A DNA stretch of 64,000 nt, from assembly GCA_036417435.1 (NCBI GenBank), contig CM070910.1:69162784-69226783 (forward strand), read 5' to 3'. How positions within the stretch are numbered: position 1 is the first letter of the stretch; every line of letters starts with the position of its first letter. Under the pieces are notes generated by a model that saw only the letters and a program-made list of their open reading frames with translations, searched no databases and was not told the DNA's origin. This document shows positions 33,430-43,303 of this stretch, piece by piece. The translations under genes and the position numbers were made by a program. This DNA is from Inia geoffrensis. Its lineage: Eukaryota; Chordata; Mammalia; Artiodactyla; Iniidae.

Positions 33430-36400
33430 CTCTATGCACGTTTGTGAGATCTGTTCTGATGTGAAGGGCTGTGCGTTGCCCAGCTCCAAGGTTTCTGCTG
33501 TGCCGTAGCCCTCGTGCATACCTAGAGGTAGAATTGCTGAGTCATAGAGTTTATGCAGTTCCAATTTTTCTTGATATTTCCAAATAGTTCTTCAAAGTAG
33601 CTGTCCTATTTATTGTTCCACCAGCAATGGTCCCACAACCTCACAAATACTTGGAGTTATCAGACTTCTTCATTTTTGTTAATCTCACTAATAACATAAA
33701 TGTATATCACTGTTGTTTTAAAGTTCTCGGATAATTAGAAGTTGGACATTTCTTATATGTTTATTGGCCTGTCAGGTTTCACCCTCTGTGAATTACATGT
33801 TATATCTTTTCTCCATATTTCTCATAGTTATTTTCTGTATTTTTCTTATTGAGTTATGATTTCTTAATATACTTTAGATCCTAATCTCTATGTGCATTGC
33901 AAATATCTTCTCCTAGATGGTGGGTTGTCTTCTCAATTTTGTTTTAGTTTTTAATGTAGTCAATTGTAACCATATTTTCTTTTTGTGGCTTGTATTTTTT
34001 TGTGTCTTATTCAAGAAATCTTTCCTATACCAAAGTTATGAAGCTCTTCTACATGTTTTTCTTAAAGTGTTTAATATTTGCTTATCTAATTTTGGTCTTT
34101 AATCCATCTGTGTGTGTGCATGTGAGTGTGCGTGTGAGTGTGTGTGTTATGAGATAGAGATGTAATTTTTTTCATGTAGATATCTAGTTGTCCTAGCACC
34201 ACTTTTTTTTAAGAATTAACATTTTCTCACTTATTTGTAATGCTGTTAATGTCAATGACCAAACTCATATATACTTAAGTCTATTTCGAGGTCTAACGGT
34301 CTAATTTTTTTATCCATATATCAATACCACTCTTTTCATTCCTAGAGCTTTACAGTAAATCTTGATAATAGTTAATATCCCTCCCTCTAGTTATTCCTCT
34401 TCCTCAAAATTGTCTTGATTGTCCTTTTTCATTTACTCTTCTAGGTGAGTCTCTGAATCAGATAGCCAAGTTCCCTGAAAAATCCTGCTCATTTTGTAAT
34501 CATGTTGAATATAGGTATTAATTAGAGGATACTTTATCATACCAAATCTATTCATTCAGAAACATGATATGGTTCTTCATTCATCTAGGTTCCCTTGTTG
34601 TCTTTCAATAAAATTTATTATTTTCTTTATAGACATCTTGAATGACTTTTCTTATATTTATTCTTTGGTTCTTTAGAGTATTTCTTGCAATTACAAATAA
34701 CATACTTCTAAAATTATATTTTCTAATTATTACTTGATGAGATAAAGGCATTACTTCTGATGTTTTGATATTGTTGATAAATCAAACAGTATATTTGCAT
34801 TACTGATTAATTCTAATGGTTTGTAAAATCTTGCATTTTCTATATAGACCCTGAAAACAATGGCAAATGCCAATCAATCTTCTTTTTTCTCTTATTGTGC
34901 CAATTAGGACTTCTAATACAATGCTAAATATGAGCAAGAAGAGAGGATATCTTTGTCCTGTTCTCACCCAGAATACTTCTAAGAATGATATTCATTATAT
35001 ATTTTTGTTAGATGCCTTTATCCAATTAAAGAAGTTTTGTTCTATTCTAGTTTGCTAAGAGATTTTACCATAAATGAGTGTTGATATTTTTCCAGAATTT
35101 TTTTGCAAATATTTGAGATACTGAATGGTTGTTATCCCTTAATAGTACAGTAAATTTTTATATATTGAATATTCCTGAGATAATCATATTTGATTATTTA
35201 TTATATATTTTATACTCATCTCTGTTCATAAGTGAACATAACCTATAATTTCCTATTTACATGCTGTCCTTTTCTAATTTTGTTATCAAAAATATACTAG
35301 CCTCAAAAAGTGAGTTGGGGACCTTTCCCCCATTTATATGATATTGGGTACATACAAGTCTTGAATTGACCTATTTTCCAAGTGAAATGTTCTTTCTTAT
35401 CATCATGTAAAATGCTCTTAATTCTTAATAACTAAGGAGTAATGCTCTTAATTCTTAAACAGTATTTGTTATTAACATATCTATATTAACTTTATTTTAT
35501 TTAGTATGACCTAGAATACATTTTTTTACCCTTTAATTTTAGCCCTCTGTGTCAAGTTTTAGGTGAATCTCTTTTAAATATTACAGAGCTGCATTAAAAA
35601 AAAAAAAAACCTAATCCAAGATTCTCTGCTCTTAGTTACTAAGCTAGTTCATCTGTATTTGGTGTAATACTAAAATATTTCCATTTATTTCTACTCTATT
35701 ATTTTCAAATTTCTATTAAACAAGTTTTGATGAACTTCCTATTTTTCCCTTCTTAACTTCTGTTGAATTGGTTGTCTTATTCTTTATATTAGTTTGGAAG
35801 CTATACAATCTATTGTTATTTTAATGATTATTCATATTTTAATATATATTGGAATATTAACTATAAAATTAATCTATATGTCTTCACTCATCCCAAAGAA
35901 AGAAAGAAACTTAGAATATTTTAACTCTGAGATCACTTTCAATCTTACTTGTTATTTTTGCCCTGTATTTAAATTCAACCTTGCTTTTAAACTCTGCTGC
36001 CCCACTGCCTCACCACCATTTTTATTCAACATTATTATTATACCTTTATACAGTCAGTACTTGTTTAGTTTTATTGAAATTTTATCAATTTCTTGGGTCA
36101 CCATTGCTTTTTGTTTCCCACTCCTTCGTTTGGGTTAAATTTTCTTCTTACTAAAATATACCCTTGATAAGTTCTTGTAGTGAGGCTCTATGGGTGCTAG
36201 ATTCACTCCATCTTGTTTTTCCAAAAATGTCTTAATTGTGTCCTCACTCTTGAGTGACAGTTTACTGTGGTCATTCTAGATAACAATTATTTTCTTTCAG
36301 CATTTTAATATATCATTCTACTGGCTTCAGACTTCAGTTGTTGGTATTAAAAATTCAGCTGTATGTTTAATGGTCATTCCTCTTGTAAGCTGACCTTTTC

Positions 36401-36747
36401 TCTAGTTGTCTATAAAATCTCCATGTTTACTTTGTAGAGTTAAGTTTCATCATAATGTGTATGGCTGGGGATTTATTTGTATTTATTCTGTCTTACATTC
36501 ATTGTGCTTCTGACAGTATTCATATTCTTATAGCAATTTTGGAAAATTCTCAGCCATTATATCTTTATATATTGCCTCTTTACTATTCTCCCTCTTTTCT
36601 CCTTCTGGAACTCTTAGACCTATATTGGACCTTCTCATTTTATCCTCAATATTTTAAAATTTCTCTTTTATATTTTCCATTTGAAACTTCTTGCCTAGCT
36701 ACTGTAGTTAACTCTATGTTATTTACATTCAACTTCTCAGCCATTGT
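33430..36747 (-). mobile_element. Ancient L1 (L1M-type), long antisense copy, 3' part
   Basis: A very AT-rich 3.3 kb stretch that reads as an inverted L1. In plus-strand order: C-terminal ORF2 ('gtagaattgctgagtcatag', 'gttccaccagcaatggtccc'), a 3' UTR/ORF2 body with 'tattcaagaaatctttccta', then reverse-transcriptase-region text ('gaggatatctttgtcctgtt', 'agaatgatattcattatata'), and 5' parts with 'ttctctctcag'-type remnants and 'ttttggaaaattctcagcca'. Many stops and indels show it predates the cetacean lineage. Open frames within it are chance. The element resumes after a foreign insert at 36762-37435. Confidence 0.75.
35407..35458 (+). repeat. Local direct duplication
   Basis: 'aatgctcttaattctta' occurs twice, 34 bp apart, inside the ancient L1. 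It looks like a small tandem duplication with 'ataactaaggagt' between the copies. Confidence 0.8.
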
Positions 36748-36761
36748 CATTTGAGAATGAC

Positions 36762-37435
36762 AAGTAAAGACTTGATGCTTCATTCAGTGCTATAGCGTTA
36801 TGGTAAACTTTTTGAAAAAAATTCTGTGTATGCTCTGAGGAAAAGCCAACTGCTTAAACATTGCATTGCACAAAAATCCCTCAAGTGCCCGTAGGAAACA
36901 GCTGCCATACTTTCTCAAAAACTCCAAACAACCATACTCGAATCGGATGAGACAGCACCTGGAGCTTCAATGTCTTCTCTAAGTTACAGAGCTAGGTTGG
37001 ACACAGTACAGGTCAAACTTTTCATTCACTGTAGGCAAACCAATAGTCTTGGGTCTCACTATGTCTTTATCAATTAAAATCTTAGCACCACAGTGATCCT
37101 AGTCATGGTACAACCTATATAAGCATGAATCTCTAGGTTTTTCAGCACTGGACTCCATGAGTGGGAAGGTAACTCTCCTTCTCAGCTAGCATACACCTTC
37201 TGATGTCTGGGTCCCAAATGCTAAGGAACCAAGCTTAAAAACCTAAATAACACATTCTACTTAGAATAATCTTTATACCCCTGTGTACTCATACAATATG
37301 CAGAACATAAAAAGGGCAGAAGAAAGCAGAAGATGCCACTTGGGGGTTCACTAACAGGCCTATACTGGCACACGATCCACATATACAGTAATACTGTACT
37401 AAGCATTCCCTTCAAAACTCAGCCACTGGGTTTTT
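36762..37435 (-). other. Unclassified 0.67 kb insert in an ancient L1
   Basis: This stretch has a base composition clearly unlike the AT-rich L1 around it. It is bracketed by catttgagaatgac (36748-36761) and catttcaatgac (37436-37447), a plausible diverged target-site duplication. On the minus strand, roughly 37165 down to 36795 reads as a largely open frame with only a few in-frame stops (for example the segments RPKTIGLPTVNEKFDLYCVQ and EFLRKYGSCFLRALEGF). That suggests a decayed coding segment, such as a retrocopy or a piece of an old element. There is no poly-A tail at either end and I do not recognise the protein. Confidence 0.4.
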
Positions 37436-37447
37436 CATTTCAATGAC

Positions 37448-38100
37448 CATAGTAGTCATTACTAAGAGGTCTATTTGATTTATTTACAAACATATCTGGT
37501 CTTTTCATTGTATCTTACTTTTCATGATTTTAATGCATCCTTCTACATTTTTAATCATTTTAAATGTACTTATTTTATCATTCCCATTGCAGGTTTGGGA
37601 GATTCATTCTATTTATTGTGCAGGGTGGCTCTCATTCATGGTTTGTTGTTTTCTCATCTGTTCTGTAATCTTGGATTGTGACCTCATTTTCAGCAAGTTC
37701 TGTTGAAATCCTCTTCCACGGAGCGAAAGTATGTTTCTCCAAAGTGGTTTTGTGTTTGCTTCTCTAAAGTATCCCAGGGACATCATTAGCTCACAACAAT
37801 TTTCTTAAAATTGTCACAGAATTTCTTGGCTTGAGGGTGCCCAGAACATGTGGATATTATCATTTCAAACCTTGAAACCAGGTTCTCAGAGATTTTCCTT
37901 TCATTCCTTCACTAAAGACAGATAAGCTTTCTCATCACCTCTTTATGTTGGTGTGTGGATTTTTAGTCCACTTTTACACAGAAGGTGCAGGATTTCAAAA
38001 TCCAGGCTTTATACAAGGGCTTTATTTTGAACTCTCTGGTTATCCAGGACTAGCATTTCCTCTCCCTTGTAGGAATTAAAGCTATGCTCCCCAGCCTCCA
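37448..38100 (-). mobile_element. Ancient L1 (L1M-type), 5' part after the insert
   Basis: 'gaggtctatttgatttattt', 'catatctggtcttttcattg' and 'gtttgttgttttctcatctg' follow the inverted 5' region of L1M/HAL1-type elements ('ttctatttgattctttttcaaatctgcctggtcttttcat'). The right end is uncertain. Confidence 0.55.
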
Positions 38101-38324
38101 AAAAGACTAAACATCAGCTCAGACTCATCTTATTTAATTAACAGTTCCTTCTTTATCCCTGGGAACTGGGGTTACATTTTCTCATAAATGCAATTGTACA
38201 TATCTAATAATTTTTATTGTATTTTATCCAACATGTATAGAAGCTGTTAGAAGGAGAATTTTCCGATTGTTTTGCCTACCAGCTTGCTGGAACCAGAAAT
38301 TCTCAATTATATTTCTTACACACA

Positions 38325-38440
38325 ACTCTCTTTTTGTATTAATATTATAATGCTTTTTGTACTAATATTTTTTGTACTAATATTTTAACTCTCTTTCTGT
38401 ACTAATATTATACTCTCTTTTTGTACTAATATTATAATGC
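38325..38440 (+). repeat. Short minisatellite, irregular units
   Basis: Five copies of a 'tttttgtactaatatt' core, three of them preceded by 'actctc' and two followed by 'ataatgctt', so units of about 16 and 28 bp alternate. The first and last units are nearly identical. Confidence 0.85.
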
Positions 38441-39835
38441 TTTACATTCACTTTCACTGAATTACATAATTATAATAATAAGTTTAACTTAAATCAACAG
38501 ATTTGGGAGCACATGTACACACTCATCTGATTCTTTGTGAGTATACAACTCCAACTGGTAGAAGCAGGAGTTTAGCGCATACTAGAGAGTTTCCTGCTAG
38601 CCAGGTATGTTCTGCAGGCTATAAACATCAGTTAGTATGTTTTACAGAAAGAATGGGGACTATTACAAATCCAATGAGGGGGTTAAATGGGGATTAAGAA
38701 AGCATCTGTTACAACTTTTAGGAATGGAGCGTAGGAATTGATGAGAAATGAGTCTAGAGAAATATGTTAAATTCATGCTCTGAAGGCATATCAGTCATTC
38801 TAAGAAATTTGGCCCTAATCCTTATCAAAGTATATAGACCTGTGGGTTTTAAATGAGAAAACATACATGAAACAATCTGCATAAAGTTTTACACAAACGT
38901 AAGACATTTTTCCTATTATTCCAATATCGATAAAAGCTCCCCAAACCCCTAGAAGTTAGTGAAGCAGTTTAAATGTTCTAATATTTATATGAATGCAAGT
39001 TCTCAAGCCACTTTGAAGTTTTTGCAGATATTCTTGAGTGGAACTGTCATTCCACTCACTTGGCCTGTGATATCTCAGTGAACTTCTCCACCATCCAATG
39101 GACCTCAGTTACACCCTCTTCAAAGAAGTCTGACCCTCAGCCTTAGTGATGGGGGAATGTGTTCAATCCCTGTGTACTCTGCCTCAACCCTAGAGCTACT
39201 GACTGCCCCTATATTTGTCATTCTTGTCTTCTTTAGAGTTCTTTTTGCCCCTTAGTAGTTATGTCCCATTACTAGTTAATAATTCTTTATATTAAACTTT
39301 CTCTGTTTGAATTAATGTGTTGTTTCTCTCTCCAAATCGGACAATGATTGATATACACATTGAAATTTGAGAACCAATACCCCAGATCACAAAATTATCC
39401 CAGAGTTTCCTGTTATTTTCACCAAAAGTAAGTGAATGATTCCAATGACCATATAAATACTTGTTCCTAAAAGACTGAGGGTCATAAATACCATAAACGT
39501 ACAAGTTCAAATAAATATATATTCAGGGAAATTCTGACATAAGCCACATACTGTGTACTTTTATGGCTATATATGTAATCTGTACATGTGTGCTGATGCT
39601 TTTCTGATTACAAAGCCTATAAAACACTAGTTTAATTTTTTAAAATCTCAGGTCACTATGATTCAAGGCAAAATTAATCATCTGGGGAGCTAAGAGATAA
39701 TAGTAATTATAGTTCAAAGTTGTTTGAAATACATTATAATTATTCATTTATAGAATTCTATTTCAGTCATGAAGTGAGTACAAAGGTCAAGAAAAGGAGA
39801 TATATATTTAATGGGGCTTTACAAAAGGAACATCC
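38441..39835. other. AT-rich single-copy DNA, no gene recognised
   Basis: No clear repeat or exon. Open frames at 38503-38697 and 39292-39510 have no recognisable content. Confidence 0.4.
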
Positions 39836-40052
39836 TTTTTTTTTTTTTTTTTTTTTTTTTTCAGTACACGGGTCTCTCACTGTTGTGGCCTCTCCCGTTG
39901 CAGAGCACAGGCTCCGGACGCGTAGGCTCAGCAGCCATGGCTCACAGGCTTAGCCGCTCCGTGGCATGTGGGATCTTCCCGGACCGGGGCACGAACCCGT
40001 GTCCCCTGCATCAGCAGGTGGACTCTCAACCACTGCGCCACCAGGGAAGCCC
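39836..40052 (-). mobile_element. CHR-type SINE, minus strand
   Basis: A 26-base T run (inverted poly-A tail) is followed by the reverse complement of the cetacean CHR SINE: 'ctctcactgttgtggcctct', 'gttgcagagcacaggctccg', 'gcagccatggctcacaggct', 'gtgggatcttcccggaccgg', 'ggcacgaacccgtgtcccct' and 'ctgcgccaccagggaagccc'. The B-box region (ggttcgtgcc) and A-box region of its tRNA ancestor are readable on the minus strand. A weak 'catcctttttt'/'ccctccttttttt' flank may be the duplication. Low divergence means a fairly recent insertion. Confidence 0.95.
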
Positions 40053-40293
40053 CTCCTTTTTTTAAAAGAAGCACAAGATCTCACACAACATATTACACCC
40101 ATTATTACAGTGAGTAAACTGCTCACAGCAAGAAACCCACCTTAATTTACTTATTGAATTAAAATAAAAATACCTACCCAATCAAAGTGACCTATCAGTG
40201 CTGTAGTTTCTACTGCTTCCATGAATACATTTCTTACAAAAGATTAGGCTGTTAAAACGGAAGGTCCAGATAAGAAAGTGAGAATTGCACATC
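40053..40293. other. Spacer between two oppositely oriented SINEs
   Basis: AT-rich, no feature recognised. Confidence 0.5.
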
Positions 40294-40307
40294 AAAGCTA
40301 TAGGCCA

Positions 40308-40515
40308 GGGCTTCCCTGGTGGCACAGTGGTTGAGAGTCTGCCTGCCGATGCAGGGGACGCGGGTTCGTGCCCCGGTCTGGGAAGATCCCACATGCTGCG
40401 GAGCGCCTAGGCCTATGAGCCATGGCCGCTAAGCCTGCACGTCTGAAGCCCGTGCTCCACAACGGGAGAGGCCACAACAGTGAGAGGCCTGCATACCGCA
40501 AAAAAAAAAAAAAAA
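40308..40515 (+). mobile_element. CHR-type SINE, plus strand
   Basis: Starts 'gggcttccctggtggcacag' and continues 'gagagtctgcctgccgatgc', 'gggttcgtgccccggtctgg', 'gaagatcccacatgctgcgg', 'gagccatggccgctaagcct' and 'gggagaggccacaacagtga', ending in an A tail. Perfect 14-bp target copies aaagctataggcca flank it at 40294-40307 and 40516-40529. The perfect duplication indicates a young insertion. Confidence 0.98.
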
Positions 40516-40657
40516 AAAGCTATAGGCCACAAAAGTTTCAGAACTTCAACTTTTATCTCCAAGCTAACTTTAACTTACAAATCTAAATTTTCACAAGACG
40601 TCATATCAGCCCTTCTTCCCCAAAAGTGAGTTCATTGTAAAAATCATTCTTGATCCA

Positions 40658-40847
40658 CAGCTCAGGGCTTTGTGTCCACCTATAGGGGTGGGATAGGGAG
40701 GGTGGGAGGGAGACACAAGAGGGAGGAGATATGGGGATATACGTATACATATAGCTGACTCACTTTTTTATACAGCAGAAACTTACACAACATTGTAAAG
40801 CAATTATACTCCAATAAAGATGCTAAGAAAAAAAAAATCAAAAAAAC
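40658..40847 (+). mobile_element. L1 3' end, 190 bp, with target-site duplication
   Basis: The terminal part of a young cetacean L1 3' UTR: 'ggggtgggatagggagggtg', 'agagggaggagatatgggga', 'ttatacagcagaaacttaca', 'gcaattatactccaataaag', then an A-rich tail. The target copies aatcattcttgatcca lie at 40642-40657 and 40848-40863. Confidence 0.95.
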
Positions 40848-40863
40848 AATCATTCTTGATCCA

Positions 40864-41904
40864 GAATTGAAAGATTTTATATTTCTCAAGGCACATTCTT
40901 AACAACAGATTCATCAAAGCAGAAAAATCAGAAAGGTATTCCCAGCCTTTAAGATGTTTTCTTGACAACACTGACATTGATGTGAATGTCCTTAGGCTCA
41001 ACAGTATTCTGTATGAGACAAATCACTTTAAAAAGTGAGGGTTTTCTCCTGGCAGAACCACAGAAACTTGTTCAGAAGACTGAGGGCCGCTACGAGTCTC
41101 AGTGTCAGATTAAAAGTTCAAATTCTTAGAGTCTTCTTGGAACGTAAATTTTGATTAATGTTGTGAAAAGAGATACTTTATGATTTTAATTGCTGCTTCC
41201 AGATTCCTTTCAATCTTAGTGTCCTTGATTCTTTGTCTTCTATGTAGAGATATCATAGCAGAATCTCAGCCTTTGTTTTTTCCAATGGGGTCCACATGAA
41301 ACCCACTTTTCTTGTCAATTCACTCAGTGTTTGATGGTTATCATCTAACAGAATTCATCTTCCTGCCTCCTTCATTTTGTAACAGCACTCAGCCTGATAC
41401 CCGCTTATTTTCCTTGCTTTTTCACTCATATTTTGATTGGTTGACCTTGGCTTGTCTGTTGATGACCCATATCTCAAATCCTAGAAGTGTATCTGGAGCC
41501 AAAAAATCATTCTTAATTGTTTTCAGTCATCACACTGATTTTAGTTGCTTAACAATAAAACATGATTTTTTTCTTTTCAGAGACAATCTGCACTTGGTTT
41601 TTAAGAAACACGGGGTAACTCTGATAGAATTTTAGACATGTGTATTTGAATAGGAAACAACGAATCTGGATATCGATGTTCACAGCCTCAAAATGCAAAT
41701 CTCATTTCTAGTTACTTGCTTGTGTAGAGGGTTTCATAAAGTTCTGATTGTGATTATCTTGTCTTAAAAGGTGAGGAAAGGAGAACGTACACTGATGTTT
41801 TTATGGATAGAAGATCTAGTGATGAAACAAAGTTAGTGAGCTTGTGTTAGCCACTCCTGATTGCTAGAGTGTATTAATTTCTCATATCTCTGAACTTGGA
41901 TTCT
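40864..41904. other. Single-copy DNA, no gene recognised
   Basis: The 107-codon open frame at 41312-41635 (plus) shows no domain I recognise, and I see no repeat in this stretch. Confidence 0.4.
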
Positions 41905-42080
41905 CTAAACGAGTGCTTGTCAAATGTTAATGTGCATACTAATCCTCTGAGATCATTCTAAGGCTGATTCTAATTCAACAAGTCTGAGTCAGAGCCTGAG
42001 ATTCTGCATTTTTAACAACTTCCCAGGTGATGTTGATGCTGAGGTCTGAGGCCCCACTTGAGTAGCTCAGCCCCTCCACC
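41905..42080 (+). mobile_element. MER5A-like hAT nonautonomous DNA transposon
   Basis: 'agtgcttgtcaaatgttaat', 'gtgcatactaatcctctgag', 'caacaagtctgagtcagagc', 'ctgagattctgcatttttaa' and 'caacttcccaggtgatgttg' are in MER5A order. Same family as 27632-27806. Confidence 0.8.
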
Positions 42081-42331
42081 CTAGAAAGCAACTGAATCAC
42101 AAGAAGGTGCATGTGCACTTCTAACAAGTAGACCTTATGAGTAAATAAAGTTGTAAGAAGAAAGCCCTCTTTTCTGATCAGTCAACTTCCAGGCCCCATT
42201 TCTGAATATAGGGGTCAGGAAAAAGATTACTAGAAGGTTTGGATCCACCAGAGGGCAGACAGCAGAAGCAAGAAGAATGACAATCCTGCAGCCTGTGGAA
42301 CGAAAACCATATTCACAGAAAGACAGACAAA

Positions 42332-43247
42332 ATGAAAAGGCAGAGGACTATGTACCAAATGATGGAACAAGATAAAACCCCAGAAAAACGACTAAATGAA
42401 GTGGAGATAGGCAACCTTCCAGAAAAAGAACTGAGAATAATGATAGGGAAGATGATCCAGGACCTCAGGAAAAGAATGGAGGCAAAGATCAAGAAGATGC
42501 AAGAAATGTTTAACAAAGACCTAGAAGAATTAAAGAACAAACACCTAGAAGAATTACAGAACAGAGATGAACAATACAATAACTGAAATGAAAATAGACT
42601 AGAAGGAATCAATAGCAGAATAACTGAGGCAGAAGAATGGATAAGTGACCTGGAAGACATAATGGTGGAACTCACTGCTGCGAAACAGAGTAAAGCAAAT
42701 GGAATGAAAAGAAATGAAGACAGCCTAAGAGACCTCTGGGACAACATTAAATGCACCAGCATTCACAGTATAGAAGTCAAAGAAGGAGAAGAGAGAGAGA
42801 AAGGACCAGAGAAAATATTTGAAGACATAATAGTTGAAAATTTCCCTAACGTGGGAAAGGAAATAGCCACCCAGGTCCAGGAAGCACAGAGAGTTCCAGG
42901 CAGGATAAACCCAAGGAGAAACACACCAAGACAAGTAGTAATCAAATTGACAAATATTAAAGACAAAGAAAAATTATTAAAAACAACAAGGGAAAAACAA
43001 AACATACAAGGGAACTCCCATAAGGTTAACAGCTGATTTCTCAGGAGAAACTCTACAAGCCAGAAGGGAGTGGCACGACATATTTAAAGTGATGAAAGGG
43101 AAGAACCTACAACCAAGATTATTCTACCCAGCAAGGATCTCATTCAGAGTCAACTGAGAATTCAAAAGCTTTACAGACAAGCAAAAGCTAAGAGAATTCA
43201 GCACCACCAAACCAGCTCTACAAAAAATGCTAAAGGAACTTCCCTAA
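42332..43247 (+). pseudogene. L1 ORF1 (RNA-binding protein), copy A, frameshifted
   Basis: In intact L1, ORF1p is a coiled-coil trimer that packages L1 RNA. Here the ATG at 42332 opens 84 codons with an N-terminal charged segment and a heptad-rich coiled coil (MIQDLRKRMEAKIKKMQ), extended by a short 'cctagaagaatta' duplication. A frameshift near 42580 ends it. The central part reopens at 42662-43036 with 'WDNIKCTSIH' and 'RRNTPRQVVIKL', where the RRM domain lies, and is shifted again. The native stop corresponds to the taa at 43245. Span is about 305 codons, close to the cetartiodactyl family length. It cannot make a full-length protein. Confidence 0.88.
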
Positions 43248-43303
43248 GTGGGAAACACAAGAGAAGAAAAGGACCTACAAAAACGTACCAAAACAATTAA
43301 GAC

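Noticed and set aside
35794..36754. Hydrophobic open frames resembling membrane proteins
   Set aside because: They are translations of T-rich antisense L1, which yields Phe, Leu and Ile-rich peptides by composition.
39720..40501. Open frames of 67-84 codons across the SINEs
   Set aside because: They are translations of the CHR SINE itself. The same peptides appear from every copy.
40308..40515. A functional tRNA gene, because A-box and B-box-like motifs are present
   Set aside because: The motifs belong to the tRNA-derived head of a SINE, followed by a tRNA-unrelated body and A tail.
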